Source: MWBF01 sp040772005
GTDB lineage: Bacteria; Chloroflexota; Anaerolineae; CG2-30-64-16
Direction: 5' to 3'
Assembly: GCA_040772005.1 (NCBI GenBank)
Contig: JAXGYZ010000002.1
Location: forward strand, 1,240,001 to 1,304,000
DNA: 64,000 nucleotides
Notes under the pieces: model-generated
The model's input: only the letters and a program-made list of their open reading frames with translations
Database searches by the model: none
What the model was told of the DNA's origin: nothing
Part shown: in pieces, positions 50,204-58,248 of the stretch
Numbering within the stretch: position 1 is the first letter of the stretch
How the letters are laid out: every line of letters starts with the position of its first letter
Program-made: the position numbers and the translations under genes

Positions 50204-51091
50204 CTACCGCCCCGCCAGCCCGCTCAACTGCACGCCCTGGACGAAATGCTTCTGGGCCAGGAAGAACAGGATGATCGGCGGCAAGATGCTGATCATCGAG
50301 GCGGCCATGACCAGGTGCCAGAAGTTGCCGAACCGACCGCGGAACAGCTCCAGCCCCAACTGGATGGTGTACATCGTTGTCTGCGAGATATAGATGCGCG
50401 GGAGCATGAACGAGTTGTAGCTGCCCAGAATCGAGAAGATGGCGATGGTTGCAATCGCCGGGCCGCACAGCGGCACGACGACCTGCCACAGCGTGCGCAG
50501 GTGCGAGGCGCCGTCGATGCGCGCGGCCTCGTCCAGCTCATACGGGATGGTGGTCATATACTGGCGCATCAGGAAGATGAAGAATGCGTTGCCGAACCAC
50601 GCAGGCACCCACAGCGGGTAGAACGTGCCCACCCAATCGATCTGGCGGAACATGACGAACACCGGAATCAGCGTGACCACGCCCGGCAGCATCATCGTTG
50701 CAATCACGAGCGTAAACACCGCATCGCGGCCCCGCCAGCGGATGCGCGACAGCCCGTAAGCGATGATCGTCGAGCTGATGATCGCGCCCGACGATTCCAT
50801 GATCGCCAGAAAGAACGAGTTCAGGATGAACCGCTGGAAGGGGAGATAGGTGAAGATCTCCACGTAGTTGGCCCAGCGCGGGTTCTCCGGGATCCACTGG
50901 ATCGGGGTGATGAACACCTGTCCCGGCAGCTTGAGCGACGTGCTGATGACCCAGGCCAGCGGGGCGAGGAAGGTAATCCCCAGCAGGATCAGGACGATGT
51001 GCAGGATGATATTTCCGACCCGCCGTTGTAGTTTCACCGAATGCCAGGTGAAGCCGGGCCGGCCTCCCTGTGCGTTAGCTGTCACGCTCAT
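50204..51091 (-). CDS. Carbohydrate ABC transporter permease (MalG-like)
   Basis: 295 residues, six predicted helices. The ATPase-contact EAA loop is EAARIDGASHLRTLWQVVVPLCGPAI. FIFLMRQYMTTIPYELDEAA just before it is typical of MalG/UgpE-type permeases of the CUT1 family. GAGGGAG lies before the ATG. It forms a heterodimer with the product of the upstream gene. No ATPase gene is present in the operon, so a shared MsmK-like ATPase is probably encoded elsewhere. Confidence 0.92.
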   Translation of the reverse strand: MSVTANAQGGRPGFTWHSVKLQRRVGNIILHIVLILLGITFLAPLAWVISTSLKLPGQVFITPIQWIPENPRWANYVEIFTYLPFQRFILNSFFLAIMESSGAIISSTIIAYGLSRIRWRGRDAVFTLVIATMMLPGVVTLIPVFVMFRQIDWVGTFYPLWVPAWFGNAFFIFLMRQYMTTIPYELDEAARIDGASHLRTLWQVVVPLCGPAIATIAIFSILGSYNSFMLPRIYISQTTMYTIQLGLELFRGRFGNFWHLVMAASMISILPPIILFFLAQKHFVQGVQLSGLAGR

Positions 51092-51122
51092 ATTTCGCTC
51101 CCTCGGCGTAGCTCTGCCACGT

Positions 51123-52043
51123 TTACGAGACCTCGTAGTACACCCAGCGGTTGGATATACGGAACTGAATGGCAGTAAATATCATGATCACAAAGAACAG
51201 CAGCCACGATAACAGCGCCGCGTAACCCATGTCGAAGTACATGAAGCCCTGCCGGTAGATGTAAAGCACCATGAACAGGGTGGCGTTCTGGGGGCCGCCG
51301 TTGGTCATGATGAAGGCGCCCGTGAAGATCTGGAAGCTGCCGATGATGCCGACCACCAGGTTGAAGAACAGCACGGGTGAGATGAGCGGCAGGGTGATAT
51401 TGCGGAAGCGGCGCCAGGTGCTCGCACCGTCGATCTCCGCCGCCTCCATCAGTTCCTGGGGCACGTTTTGCAGCCCGGCCAGGAAGATGATCATCTGCGG
51501 CCCCACTCCCCACAGGCTCATCAGTATGAAGGCGGGTTTCGTGGCGGCGGGCTGGAAGAGCCAATTGATCGGTTCAAAGCCGAAATTGGCGATGAACTGA
51601 TTGAGCAGGCCCTTTTGGCTGAGGATTTGCAGCCAGACCACCGCGCTCGCCACAGCCGGGGTGAGGGACGGGAGGTAGTAGATCGTGCGGTAGACCGCCC
51701 GGCCGGCGATGGACCGGTTGAGCATCAGCGCCAACGTAAAGGCCACGGTAAGCTGAAGCGGGACGCCGATGAAGGTGTAATACGCCGTATTGAGCAGCGC
51801 GGTCCTGACCAGCGGGTCGGCGAGCAGCTTGTTGATATTGCGGAGCCCCACAAACTGGGGCGGCGCAATCATGTTCCACTTTTGAGTCGTCAGAAAGACC
51901 GAATAGAGCATCGGGCCGACCCAGAAGAGCAGGACGCCGATCAAAAAGGGGCTGACGAACAGCAGCCCAAACAGGAATTCGCGGCGCTGCAAGTTGCTCC
52001 AGCGTTCCCGCGGGCGGGATAAGGGCATCGTGGTGGCAGCCAC
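51123..52043 (-). CDS. Carbohydrate ABC transporter permease (MalF-like)
   Basis: 306 residues, six predicted helices. The EAA loop reads MEAAEIDGASTWRRFRNITLPLISPVL, typical of CUT1 MalF/UgpA permeases. A GTG start at 52043 is chosen because AAGGAGG lies 5 nt before it; an ATG 15 nt further on is an alternative. It stands between the binding-protein gene and the MalG-like gene in one operon. Confidence 0.92.
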   Translation of the reverse strand: MAATTMPLSRPRERWSNLQRREFLFGLLFVSPFLIGVLLFWVGPMLYSVFLTTQKWNMIAPPQFVGLRNINKLLADPLVRTALLNTAYYTFIGVPLQLTVAFTLALMLNRSIAGRAVYRTIYYLPSLTPAVASAVVWLQILSQKGLLNQFIANFGFEPINWLFQPAATKPAFILMSLWGVGPQMIIFLAGLQNVPQELMEAAEIDGASTWRRFRNITLPLISPVLFFNLVVGIIGSFQIFTGAFIMTNGGPQNATLFMVLYIYRQGFMYFDMGYAALLSWLLFFVIMIFTAIQFRISNRWVYYEVS

Positions 52044-52159
52044 TGCAACCTCCTTGGTTCGACGCAACGGATCGGACCGGATAATCGGATGCGGGGTTGG
52101 CTGGGTTGAAGGGTGAGCCGGCTATCCGTTCCGATCCATTGCCAGGGAATGTGCGGGTG

Positions 52160-53581
52160 TTACGCGCGTTCGGCCCAGTACCGGTCGAGCGAGGCTTGCA
52201 GCTCGACGTTGGCTTCTTCCACGGCCTGCTGCGTCGGAACCTGGTTGCCCAGGAGCTTGTCCCACAGCACCTGCAGCGGGCCGCTGCCGTAGGCGTTGAA
52301 TTCGCCGCCTTCACCCAGCACCATGGGGGTCGAGCCCTCGCGCATGCCGTCCGAGAAGGCCTTGGAATTTGTGAAGTTGTACTTCTTGGTCGCGATCGGC
52401 GCCCACAGGCTGTCGATGTTGTCCGGGTGGCCGGGCATGCGGCCGCCGTTAGCGATGAAGGTCTGTCCCTCGGTGTCCAGGATGTATTTCAGGAGGGTCC
52501 AGGCTTCCTGTTTCTTGGTGGAGGCACTCGCCATGCAGTGACCGTGCACATGGGCGAACGCATTGTTCTTGCCGTTGCTGCCATACGGCGGATGGATGAC
52601 GTCGTAGTTGATGCCGCCGGTCTCCTTCGCCAGGGTCGAGAGCTCGCCCCAGCAGCGCGGCATGAACCACGGGCCTTCCAGCACCATGGCGCAGCGTCCG
52701 GTGTCCACGCCGACGCCGCCGCCCTGGATGACCTCCGGGCTGGGCGACCATTCCTTGGCGATGGCGCCTTCGACGCAGAAGTCGAGCGCAGAGATGACGT
52801 CATCGTGGACCCAGCCGGCCTTCTTGGGCTCGATAATCTGGTCCCACTCGATGTAGCCGTTACGGCGCATGAAGTGGATGACGCGGCCGTAACCGCCGTT
52901 CCAGCCCGCGGCTTGCGCCCAGCCGTAGTACTTGATGCCTTCTTCCTCAAAGGAAAGCTGTTCGACCATGCTCTTGTAGTCGTCCCAGGTCCAGCCTTCC
53001 TTGGGGTACTCGACGCCCTTCTTGTCGAAGACATCCTTGTTGTAGTAGATGACCAGGGGGCCGGTGTCAGTGGCCGACATGTACTTCGCGCCCTTCCACT
53101 CGGTCATGAACTTGTACCCTTCGAGCGTGGGCCATTTGTCCTGGTAGGAGTCGGCATTGATGAACTCGTCCAGCGGGGCGATGACCTGGCTCTCTGCGTA
53201 GGGCAGCCACATCCAGCCCTGGTAGTAGAGCATGTCCGCGGAGTCGCCGCCGGCGAAGTTCGCCTGAATCTTTTCGTAGTAGCCGCCGGCGTACTGCTCG
53301 ATGGCGACTGCGATTTTGGGATTAGCCTCGGCGAAGGCGGCGGTCAGCTTGGTGTAGACATCGGCATCCTGGACATCGGCCCAGACCGATAGACGGAGTT
53401 GGACGGCGTCTGCCGCGGCGGGGGCGGCTGCCGGGGCTTCGGCGGCGGGCTGTTCGGCTTCAGCCGGGGCAGCCGGCTGGGCCGGAGCTGCGGCCTGCGG
53501 TGCACAGGCCGCGAGAGTTGCGCCGGCGGCGGTCATTGCGCCTGCACGCAGGAAGTCACGTCGGGAGATCAGCTTCTTCAC
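52160..53581 (-). CDS. Sugar ABC transporter extracellular solute-binding lipoprotein, Tat signal
   Basis: 473 residues, GTG start behind AAGGAGG. The signal contains a twin-arginine motif (SRRDFLR, Arg7-Arg8) and a lipobox L23-A24-A25-C26, so it is a Tat-exported lipoprotein. An Ala/Pro/Glu-rich linker follows. The mature part is a type 1 binding protein: VYTKLTAAFAEANPKIAVAIEQYAGGYYEKIQANFAGGDSADMLYYQG at the N-lobe and AMVLEGPWFMPRCWGELS later. It should capture a sugar or oligosaccharide for the two permeases encoded next. First gene of the importer operon, divergent from the regulator-like gene at 53867. Confidence 0.92.
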   Translation of the reverse strand: MKKLISRRDFLRAGAMTAAGATLAACAPQAAAPAQPAAPAEAEQPAAEAPAAAPAAADAVQLRLSVWADVQDADVYTKLTAAFAEANPKIAVAIEQYAGGYYEKIQANFAGGDSADMLYYQGWMWLPYAESQVIAPLDEFINADSYQDKWPTLEGYKFMTEWKGAKYMSATDTGPLVIYYNKDVFDKKGVEYPKEGWTWDDYKSMVEQLSFEEEGIKYYGWAQAAGWNGGYGRVIHFMRRNGYIEWDQIIEPKKAGWVHDDVISALDFCVEGAIAKEWSPSPEVIQGGGVGVDTGRCAMVLEGPWFMPRCWGELSTLAKETGGINYDVIHPPYGSNGKNNAFAHVHGHCMASASTKKQEAWTLLKYILDTEGQTFIANGGRMPGHPDNIDSLWAPIATKKYNFTNSKAFSDGMREGSTPMVLGEGGEFNAYGSGPLQVLWDKLLGNQVPTQQAVEEANVELQASLDRYWAERA

Positions 53582-53738
53582 TTTCCTACCTCCTTGACTT
53601 TGGGAGAGGGTCATATGGGGTCTGGCTGGACAGTTGCAAATGTGAGCTGGATATAAGGCTGCTGCAAGAGCGCGAAGGTATCGTCTGTGAACCTCCTTTC
53701 CGGCGGGAGCCGTACCGGTCTACGTTCTGAGGACTCTG

Positions 53739-53747
53739 TGCTATAAT
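53739..53747 (+). promoter_or_regulatory. Extended -10 promoter upstream of the HTH-REC gene
   Basis: TGCTATAAT, a perfect -10 with the TGn extension. No good -35 lies upstream, as is common for extended -10 promoters. The gene start is about 120 nt further on. Confidence 0.55.
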
Positions 53748-53866
53748 CGGCTGTAGAAATGGATACGTTTCAGGATAACCTGACAGCGTCTGGCTGTCCA
53801 CTCTCTACTGCGACATAGATGCGACAAATGTACGCCAATTTGCGGCGTATCGGGTGAGAAAACGGC

Positions 53867-55075
53867 ATGACCGACACTGCACAGCCGCCGGGAGACCTCC
53901 CGGACGCGTTCCTCGGGCAGGTCAAGGATGCGCTGGAACATCTGCACGACCTCGCCTATCTGCAACAACATCCGCTGATCCAGAGTCCGGCCCTCGCGAC
54001 GGGAAATTCATCTGTCGCGGCCGCGCAGCGGCTGCGTGCGGCCATTGCTGACGCCATCGAGGCGCTCAATCCCGGCAAGGGCGCGTCTTTCCGTTATCCC
54101 CATGCGCGGGTGTACAACATGCTGACGCTCCATTACGTGGACCGGCTGACCATCCGCGAGGCCGCCAACGAGCTGGGCGTCTCCACGCGGCAGGCGGATC
54201 GCGACCTGCGGCAGGGCGAGCAGGGCGTGGCGGCCCTGCTGCGGGATCGTCTGGCGCGGCCTTTACCTGAAGCGCCGGATGTGTCGCAGACCTCGTCGCT
54301 ACAGGCCGAGATTGCCCTGCTGTCCGTGCGGATGCGGCCTACAGACCTGGCGGCATTGCTGCGCCGCTGCCAGGAAGCTGTCAAGCCGCTGGCCGCGGCG
54401 CGCGATCTGCGTGTCGTCATTGAGCTGCGCGCGGAGCCGCTCCTGGTTTCGACCGACCCGCTGCTGGCCGAGCAGGTCCTGCTCACCGTCATCAGCCGTG
54501 CGTTGAGCCAGGCCGAGCCGGGCGTCTTGCGCCTGACGGTTGAATCGACGGACGAACGGGCAACGATGGCCCTGCGCTTCTTCCTGGATCCTCATGCCGC
54601 CAACACACTCATTGTGGACGCCGTGGTCACCGAGCTCGCCGAGCAACTGCGCTGGGAGGTGACACAACGCGACGCGGAGGACGGCGCGCGGTATGTCGTC
54701 ATTCAAGCGGCACTCTCCGGCCCGCTGGTGCTGGTGATCGACGATAACGAGGGACTGGTCAGCCTGCTGCAACGTTACCTGACGGACGAGGCGTGCCGGG
54801 TGGTGGTTGCGACCACCGGCGCGGAGGGTCTCCGGCTGGCGCTGGAACTGCGCCCCGCCGCAGTCGTGCTCGACATCATGATGCCCGATATGCACGGCTG
54901 GGCAGTGTTGCAGGAGCTGCGCGCCCACCGCCAGACCGCCCAGGTTCCGGTTATCATCTGTTCGGTCATCAACAATCCTGACCTGGCGCGCGCGCTCGGC
55001 GCGGCGATGTTCCTGCCGAAGCCTGTGCGTCAGGACGACATCCTGGCCGCGCTTGCGCAGTTGGGGATTGTGTAG
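53867..55075 (+). CDS. HTH, ATPase-like and C-terminal receiver signalling protein
   Basis: 402 residues. Residues about 60-125 hold a sigma-region-4-like helix-turn-helix (MLTLHYVDRLTIREAANELGVSTRQADRDLRQG). Residues about 145-285 look like a HisKA-less GHKL-ATPase fold (VVIELRAEPLLVSTDPLLAEQVLLTVISRAL) without clear G-boxes. Residues about 288-402 form a complete receiver: D292-D293 region (VIDDNEG), phospho-acceptor D336 and K385 (FLPKPV). The N-terminal HTH and C-terminal receiver reverse the usual order. The stop lies 2 nt from that of the convergent hybrid kinase, a probable partner. A role in regulating the divergent sugar operon is possible. Confidence 0.8.
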   Translation: MTDTAQPPGDLPDAFLGQVKDALEHLHDLAYLQQHPLIQSPALATGNSSVAAAQRLRAAIADAIEALNPGKGASFRYPHARVYNMLTLHYVDRLTIREAANELGVSTRQADRDLRQGEQGVAALLRDRLARPLPEAPDVSQTSSLQAEIALLSVRMRPTDLAALLRRCQEAVKPLAAARDLRVVIELRAEPLLVSTDPLLAEQVLLTVISRALSQAEPGVLRLTVESTDERATMALRFFLDPHAANTLIVDAVVTELAEQLRWEVTQRDAEDGARYVVIQAALSGPLVLVIDDNEGLVSLLQRYLTDEACRVVVATTGAEGLRLALELRPAAVVLDIMMPDMHGWAVLQELRAHRQTAQVPVIICSVINNPDLARALGAAMFLPKPVRQDDILAALAQLGIV

Positions 55076-55077
55076 GT

Positions 55078-57249
55078 TTACCCGGCCAGCTCCGGCACGG
55101 CCCGCTCGTCATAATGCGGCTCCAGGACCGGAATCACCGCCTCCAGGCAACGGAGCACCTCCGCCGGGCGCAACCCTTCCGGCCGGCGCACGGTCACCTC
55201 GCCCCGACGCAACGCCAGCGCATCCTCGGCCAGGCTCGTTGCGGTCAGCAGGACAACGGGGATGGGCGCGAGCTGCGGGTCGGCGCGCATCCGCGCGAGG
55301 ATCTGGAAGCCATCCACATCGGGCATGATCAGGTCCAGCAGCAGCAGGTCCGGCGGCGCGGCGTGCAGTTCGGCCAGCCCGCTCTCGCCGTCATATGCGC
55401 GGCGGATGCGATAGGCGCGGCCTGTCTCCGCCGCATGCGCAAGGAGCATCCGCTCCACCAGGCGACAAAAGCCCCGGTCGTCATCGACCACCAGGATATC
55501 CTGAACGCCGGGCAGCCGCTCGACCTGTTCGCTCAGCCGCTCCGCGGTGATGGGCTTGATCAGGCAGGCGGCGACGCGCAGGTCATTGGCCACCCAGGCC
55601 TGGCTCGGCAGCGAACACGCAATGACCGGCGTGGACGTGGGCAGCGCCGGCCCGTCGTCGAGGCGCTCGCCGGGCGGCAGGTTGACGATGACAGCCTGGG
55701 GATGGTGCAGCAGCACCTGCTCGGTCAGTCGCTCCGGTGGAGTGACCTGGACCGCGCGATAGCGCGTCAGGTGGCGGTCCACCAGCGCGGTGACAGCGGG
55801 GTCCGGATCGAGCACCAGGACAGGCGGCTGGAGGGGCGTCTTGTCGGCGTCTGTCAGGCCGGGGATGTGCAGGGTCTCGAGCATTTCGGCTTCGGCCAGT
55901 GGGAGACTGAAACCAAAGGTAGAGCCATAACCCTGCCGGCTCTCGACCCAGATGCGTCCGCCGTGCGCCTCCACAAACCGCTTGCTGATGGCGAGGCCCA
56001 GTCCGGCGCCCCCCTGGCGGCGGCTCAACGACCGGTCCACCTGGTAGAACTCGCTGAACAGATATGGCAGCTTGTCCGGAGGAATTCCAGGCCCCGTGTC
56101 GCTGACCTGGACCAGCACCCGGTTATCCGCCTCGTACGCGCTGACGCGCACCACGCCCTTCTCAGTGAGCCGCGCAGCATTGGTCAGCAGGTTGAGCAGC
56201 ACCTGGCGGATGCGGACGGCGTCCACCTCGGCGGTGGGCAGGTCACTGGCAATCGCCGTCTCCAGCTTGACAGGCCGGTCGTGAAACAGGTCGCGCGCCA
56301 TCTCCACGGTGTCGGCCAGCAGCGGCGTCAGCGCAACGCGCGTCTTATTCAGGGCGAACCCGGCAATCTCGAAGCGCGACAGGTCCAACACGTCGTCGAT
56401 CAGGCCCAACAGGTGCCGCGCGCTGCGGTAGACCTGATTGATGTCCTGCTTGAGCGTCGGCGGCCACTGCACTTCGCCGTAAACTTCGGGCGACAGGCTC
56501 ATAATCTCGCTGAAGCCCAGGATCAGGTTGAGCGGCGTGCGCAGCTCGTGGCTGACGTTGGCCGCGAACTGCTCCTTCATCCCGCGCGCAGCCTCGGCCT
56601 GCTGCCGCGCGCTGATGAGCTCCCGCTGCGTGCGGCGGAGGATGATGTTGCTGTTGTCCAATGCCTTGAGGGTGCGCGCCAGCTCGCCCTGGTGATCCCG
56701 CGCCAGTTCCAGGTTCTCGTCGGCACGCTGCTGCATGGTCCAGGCCCAGGCCAGCGCCATGTAGAGGGTGTTGACGATCAGCCAGGCGAGCACCGCGGCC
56801 AGCGCCAGCGCAACGGTGAGGGCAGGCAGGGGATAGGGCCGGCCGACGCGCATGACCAGGGCCGCGGCGCTCGCGCCGATCAGGCCGGCGGTGACCAGCT
56901 CGCCGCCGGAGACGACCATGGCACTGACAAAGACCAGGACCAGTCCACTGAACGGCAGCCAGATTTCGGGCCGGCGCCACATGACGCCCAGGAGGACGGC
57001 CAGCAGCCCCCAGATGAGCAGGTGGCGCGCGAGCCTGGGATAGTTGCGCATGAGCAGCCAGACGCCGCCGCTGATGCCCAGCAGGCCCGAGAGCAGCGCA
57101 ATCTGCTCCGGCTCCACGGCCCGGCGGCTCCCGCTCAGGGCGACGCCGAGGAGGATGGCGCCCAGCAGGGGCAGGATGGCGACACGGCTCGCCAGTTGGC
57201 CCCGTAGTTCATCCAGATTCATCGCCCGGCCGCTCTCGGTTGTGCTCAT
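55078..57249 (-). CDS. Membrane hybrid sensor histidine kinase with two receiver-like domains
   Basis: 723 residues. Six or so membrane helices (about 22-165) lead via a coiled coil to a HisKA domain with His234 (NVSHELRTPLN) and a full HATPase (NLLTNAARLTEKG, VSDTGPGIPPD, GGAGLGLAISKRF). Two receiver-like domains follow. The first (about 475-580, VLVLDPDPAVTALV) has lost the phospho-Asp (VIVNLP). The second (about 595-710) keeps D639 (LLLLDLIMPDVDG) but shows Arg-Pro where the Lys-Pro pair is expected. GAGGAG precedes the ATG. Promoter at 57296-57324. It converges on the HTH-REC gene. Confidence 0.9.
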   Translation of the reverse strand: MSTTESGRAMNLDELRGQLASRVAILPLLGAILLGVALSGSRRAVEPEQIALLSGLLGISGGVWLLMRNYPRLARHLLIWGLLAVLLGVMWRRPEIWLPFSGLVLVFVSAMVVSGGELVTAGLIGASAAALVMRVGRPYPLPALTVALALAAVLAWLIVNTLYMALAWAWTMQQRADENLELARDHQGELARTLKALDNSNIILRRTQRELISARQQAEAARGMKEQFAANVSHELRTPLNLILGFSEIMSLSPEVYGEVQWPPTLKQDINQVYRSARHLLGLIDDVLDLSRFEIAGFALNKTRVALTPLLADTVEMARDLFHDRPVKLETAIASDLPTAEVDAVRIRQVLLNLLTNAARLTEKGVVRVSAYEADNRVLVQVSDTGPGIPPDKLPYLFSEFYQVDRSLSRRQGGAGLGLAISKRFVEAHGGRIWVESRQGYGSTFGFSLPLAEAEMLETLHIPGLTDADKTPLQPPVLVLDPDPAVTALVDRHLTRYRAVQVTPPERLTEQVLLHHPQAVIVNLPPGERLDDGPALPTSTPVIACSLPSQAWVANDLRVAACLIKPITAERLSEQVERLPGVQDILVVDDDRGFCRLVERMLLAHAAETGRAYRIRRAYDGESGLAELHAAPPDLLLLDLIMPDVDGFQILARMRADPQLAPIPVVLLTATSLAEDALALRRGEVTVRRPEGLRPAEVLRCLEAVIPVLEPHYDERAVPELAG

Positions 57250-57295
57250 CGCAGACTCCTCGAAAGGTGACTTCTGTACCCGGCCCTACTGAGCC

Positions 57296-57324
57296 AGTAT
57301 AGCAGATTGCATCTGTGATGCCAG
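57296..57324 (-). promoter_or_regulatory. Promoter of the hybrid kinase gene
   Basis: On the minus strand CTGGCA, 17 nt, then TGC-TATACT (extended -10, complement of 57296-57301). It lies about 47 nt before the ATG. The TGC-TATA design matches the promoter at 53739. Confidence 0.6.
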
Positions 57325-57379
57325 CGTATCGAGATTGGCTTGAGTTTGGTGTTCAGTCGGCTGGGTTCACCATAGGAGG

Positions 57380-57490
57380 CTGAATGGAACGCAGATGACG
57401 CAGACTAAACTGATGAACGCTGATTTTTCTTTTACATGAAGAATCAACAGACCGGCGTATAGCATGACCATCAGCGTTTATCAGCGTTCT
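57380..57490. repeat. Repeat family 4 (ACGCTGAT units)
   Basis: Words AACGCAGATGACGCAGA, GAACGCTGAT, and on the other side CAGCGTTTATCAGCGTTCTA. The final word supplies the stop codon of the membrane protein gene at 57489. Related units are found at 58062-58248 and near 41600. Confidence 0.7.
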
Positions 57491-58031
57491 ATGCGCGTTT
57501 CCCTAACTGCCGCACGCCACCCACGATGACGAACAGGAGCGAACCAACGAAGCACGCGTACTTGACGATGCCTGCGGCGGAGGTGATCCAGGCCAGCGGG
57601 GAGCTTACGCCATTGTACGTCCACGCCAGCGTCGCGGCGGTAACATTTTCCAGCAGGTCCATCAGCCCGCCGAGCAGGGGGATGGCGAGCAGGCGTCGCG
57701 CGGGCTCGCGGTCGTGCCAGCGGACGATGAGCGCGGCGAAGAGCGCGGTGTAGACGAGCGGAAAGGCCACATCGAGCGTCAGTTGCGTCGCCGCATACAG
57801 CCGCCGACCGGACTCACCCAGCGCGGCCAGCACATCCCGCGCACCGTCCGGCGTGTATCCGATGCGCACGTCCAGCGTCGGCACGCCGCCCAGCGCGCGG
57901 CTGCGGAGCTGGAACCCCAGGAACAGCAGGACGAACGCAGCCACGAGCCCGCCGATGACCGGCCAGGTCGCCAGTCGCGCGACGAACGCATACACCCGAT
58001 CCAGCCGTGAGCGTGAGAATGATTGGGCCAT
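57489..58031 (-). CDS. Membrane protein of unknown function
   Basis: 180 residues with four predicted helices: about 24-42, 82-102, 112-130 and 150-172. The loop after helix 1 (GVPTLDVRIGYTPDGARDVLAAL) is hydrophilic and probably external. DRVYAFVARLATWP and RWHDREPARRLLAIPLLGGLMDLLENV recur in similar uncharacterised membrane proteins. No catalytic motif. The stop lies inside a dispersed repeat. Confidence 0.7.
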   Translation of the reverse strand: MAQSFSRSRLDRVYAFVARLATWPVIGGLVAAFVLLFLGFQLRSRALGGVPTLDVRIGYTPDGARDVLAALGESGRRLYAATQLTLDVAFPLVYTALFAALIVRWHDREPARRLLAIPLLGGLMDLLENVTAATLAWTYNGVSSPLAWITSAAGIVKYACFVGSLLFVIVGGVRQLGKRA

Positions 58032-58061
58032 AGAGGATTACTCTCTTTCTAGTGGGAAGGT

Positions 58062-58248
58062 GAATAGAACGCTGATGACGCTGATGTGCCAACCCGAGGT
58101 TGACCCTGATATACGCTGACAGTTTCTCATATTGATTGGGCTGTGGCACGGTTGTGCAACCTTCGGTTGCCGAGACCGGCCACAGCACCCTACATAAACT
58201 TCAAAAACAGCGTTTATCAGTTCGATCAGCGTCATCAGCGTTCTATTC
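58062..58248. repeat. 24-bp perfect inverted repeat flanking a family 2 palindrome
   Basis: Arms 58062-58085 and 58225-58248 (GAATAGAACGCTGATGACG type, repeat family 4) are exact complements 139 bp apart. Between them lies a family 2 palindrome (58140-58188: outer GCTGTGGC/GCCACAGC, inner GCAACC/GGTTGC). The right arm contains the stop codon of the M24-like gene. Confidence 0.8.

Noticed and set aside
55114..57207. Long open frame antisense to the hybrid kinase
   Set aside because: Its translation is low-complexity and the opposite strand encodes a complete recognised protein.
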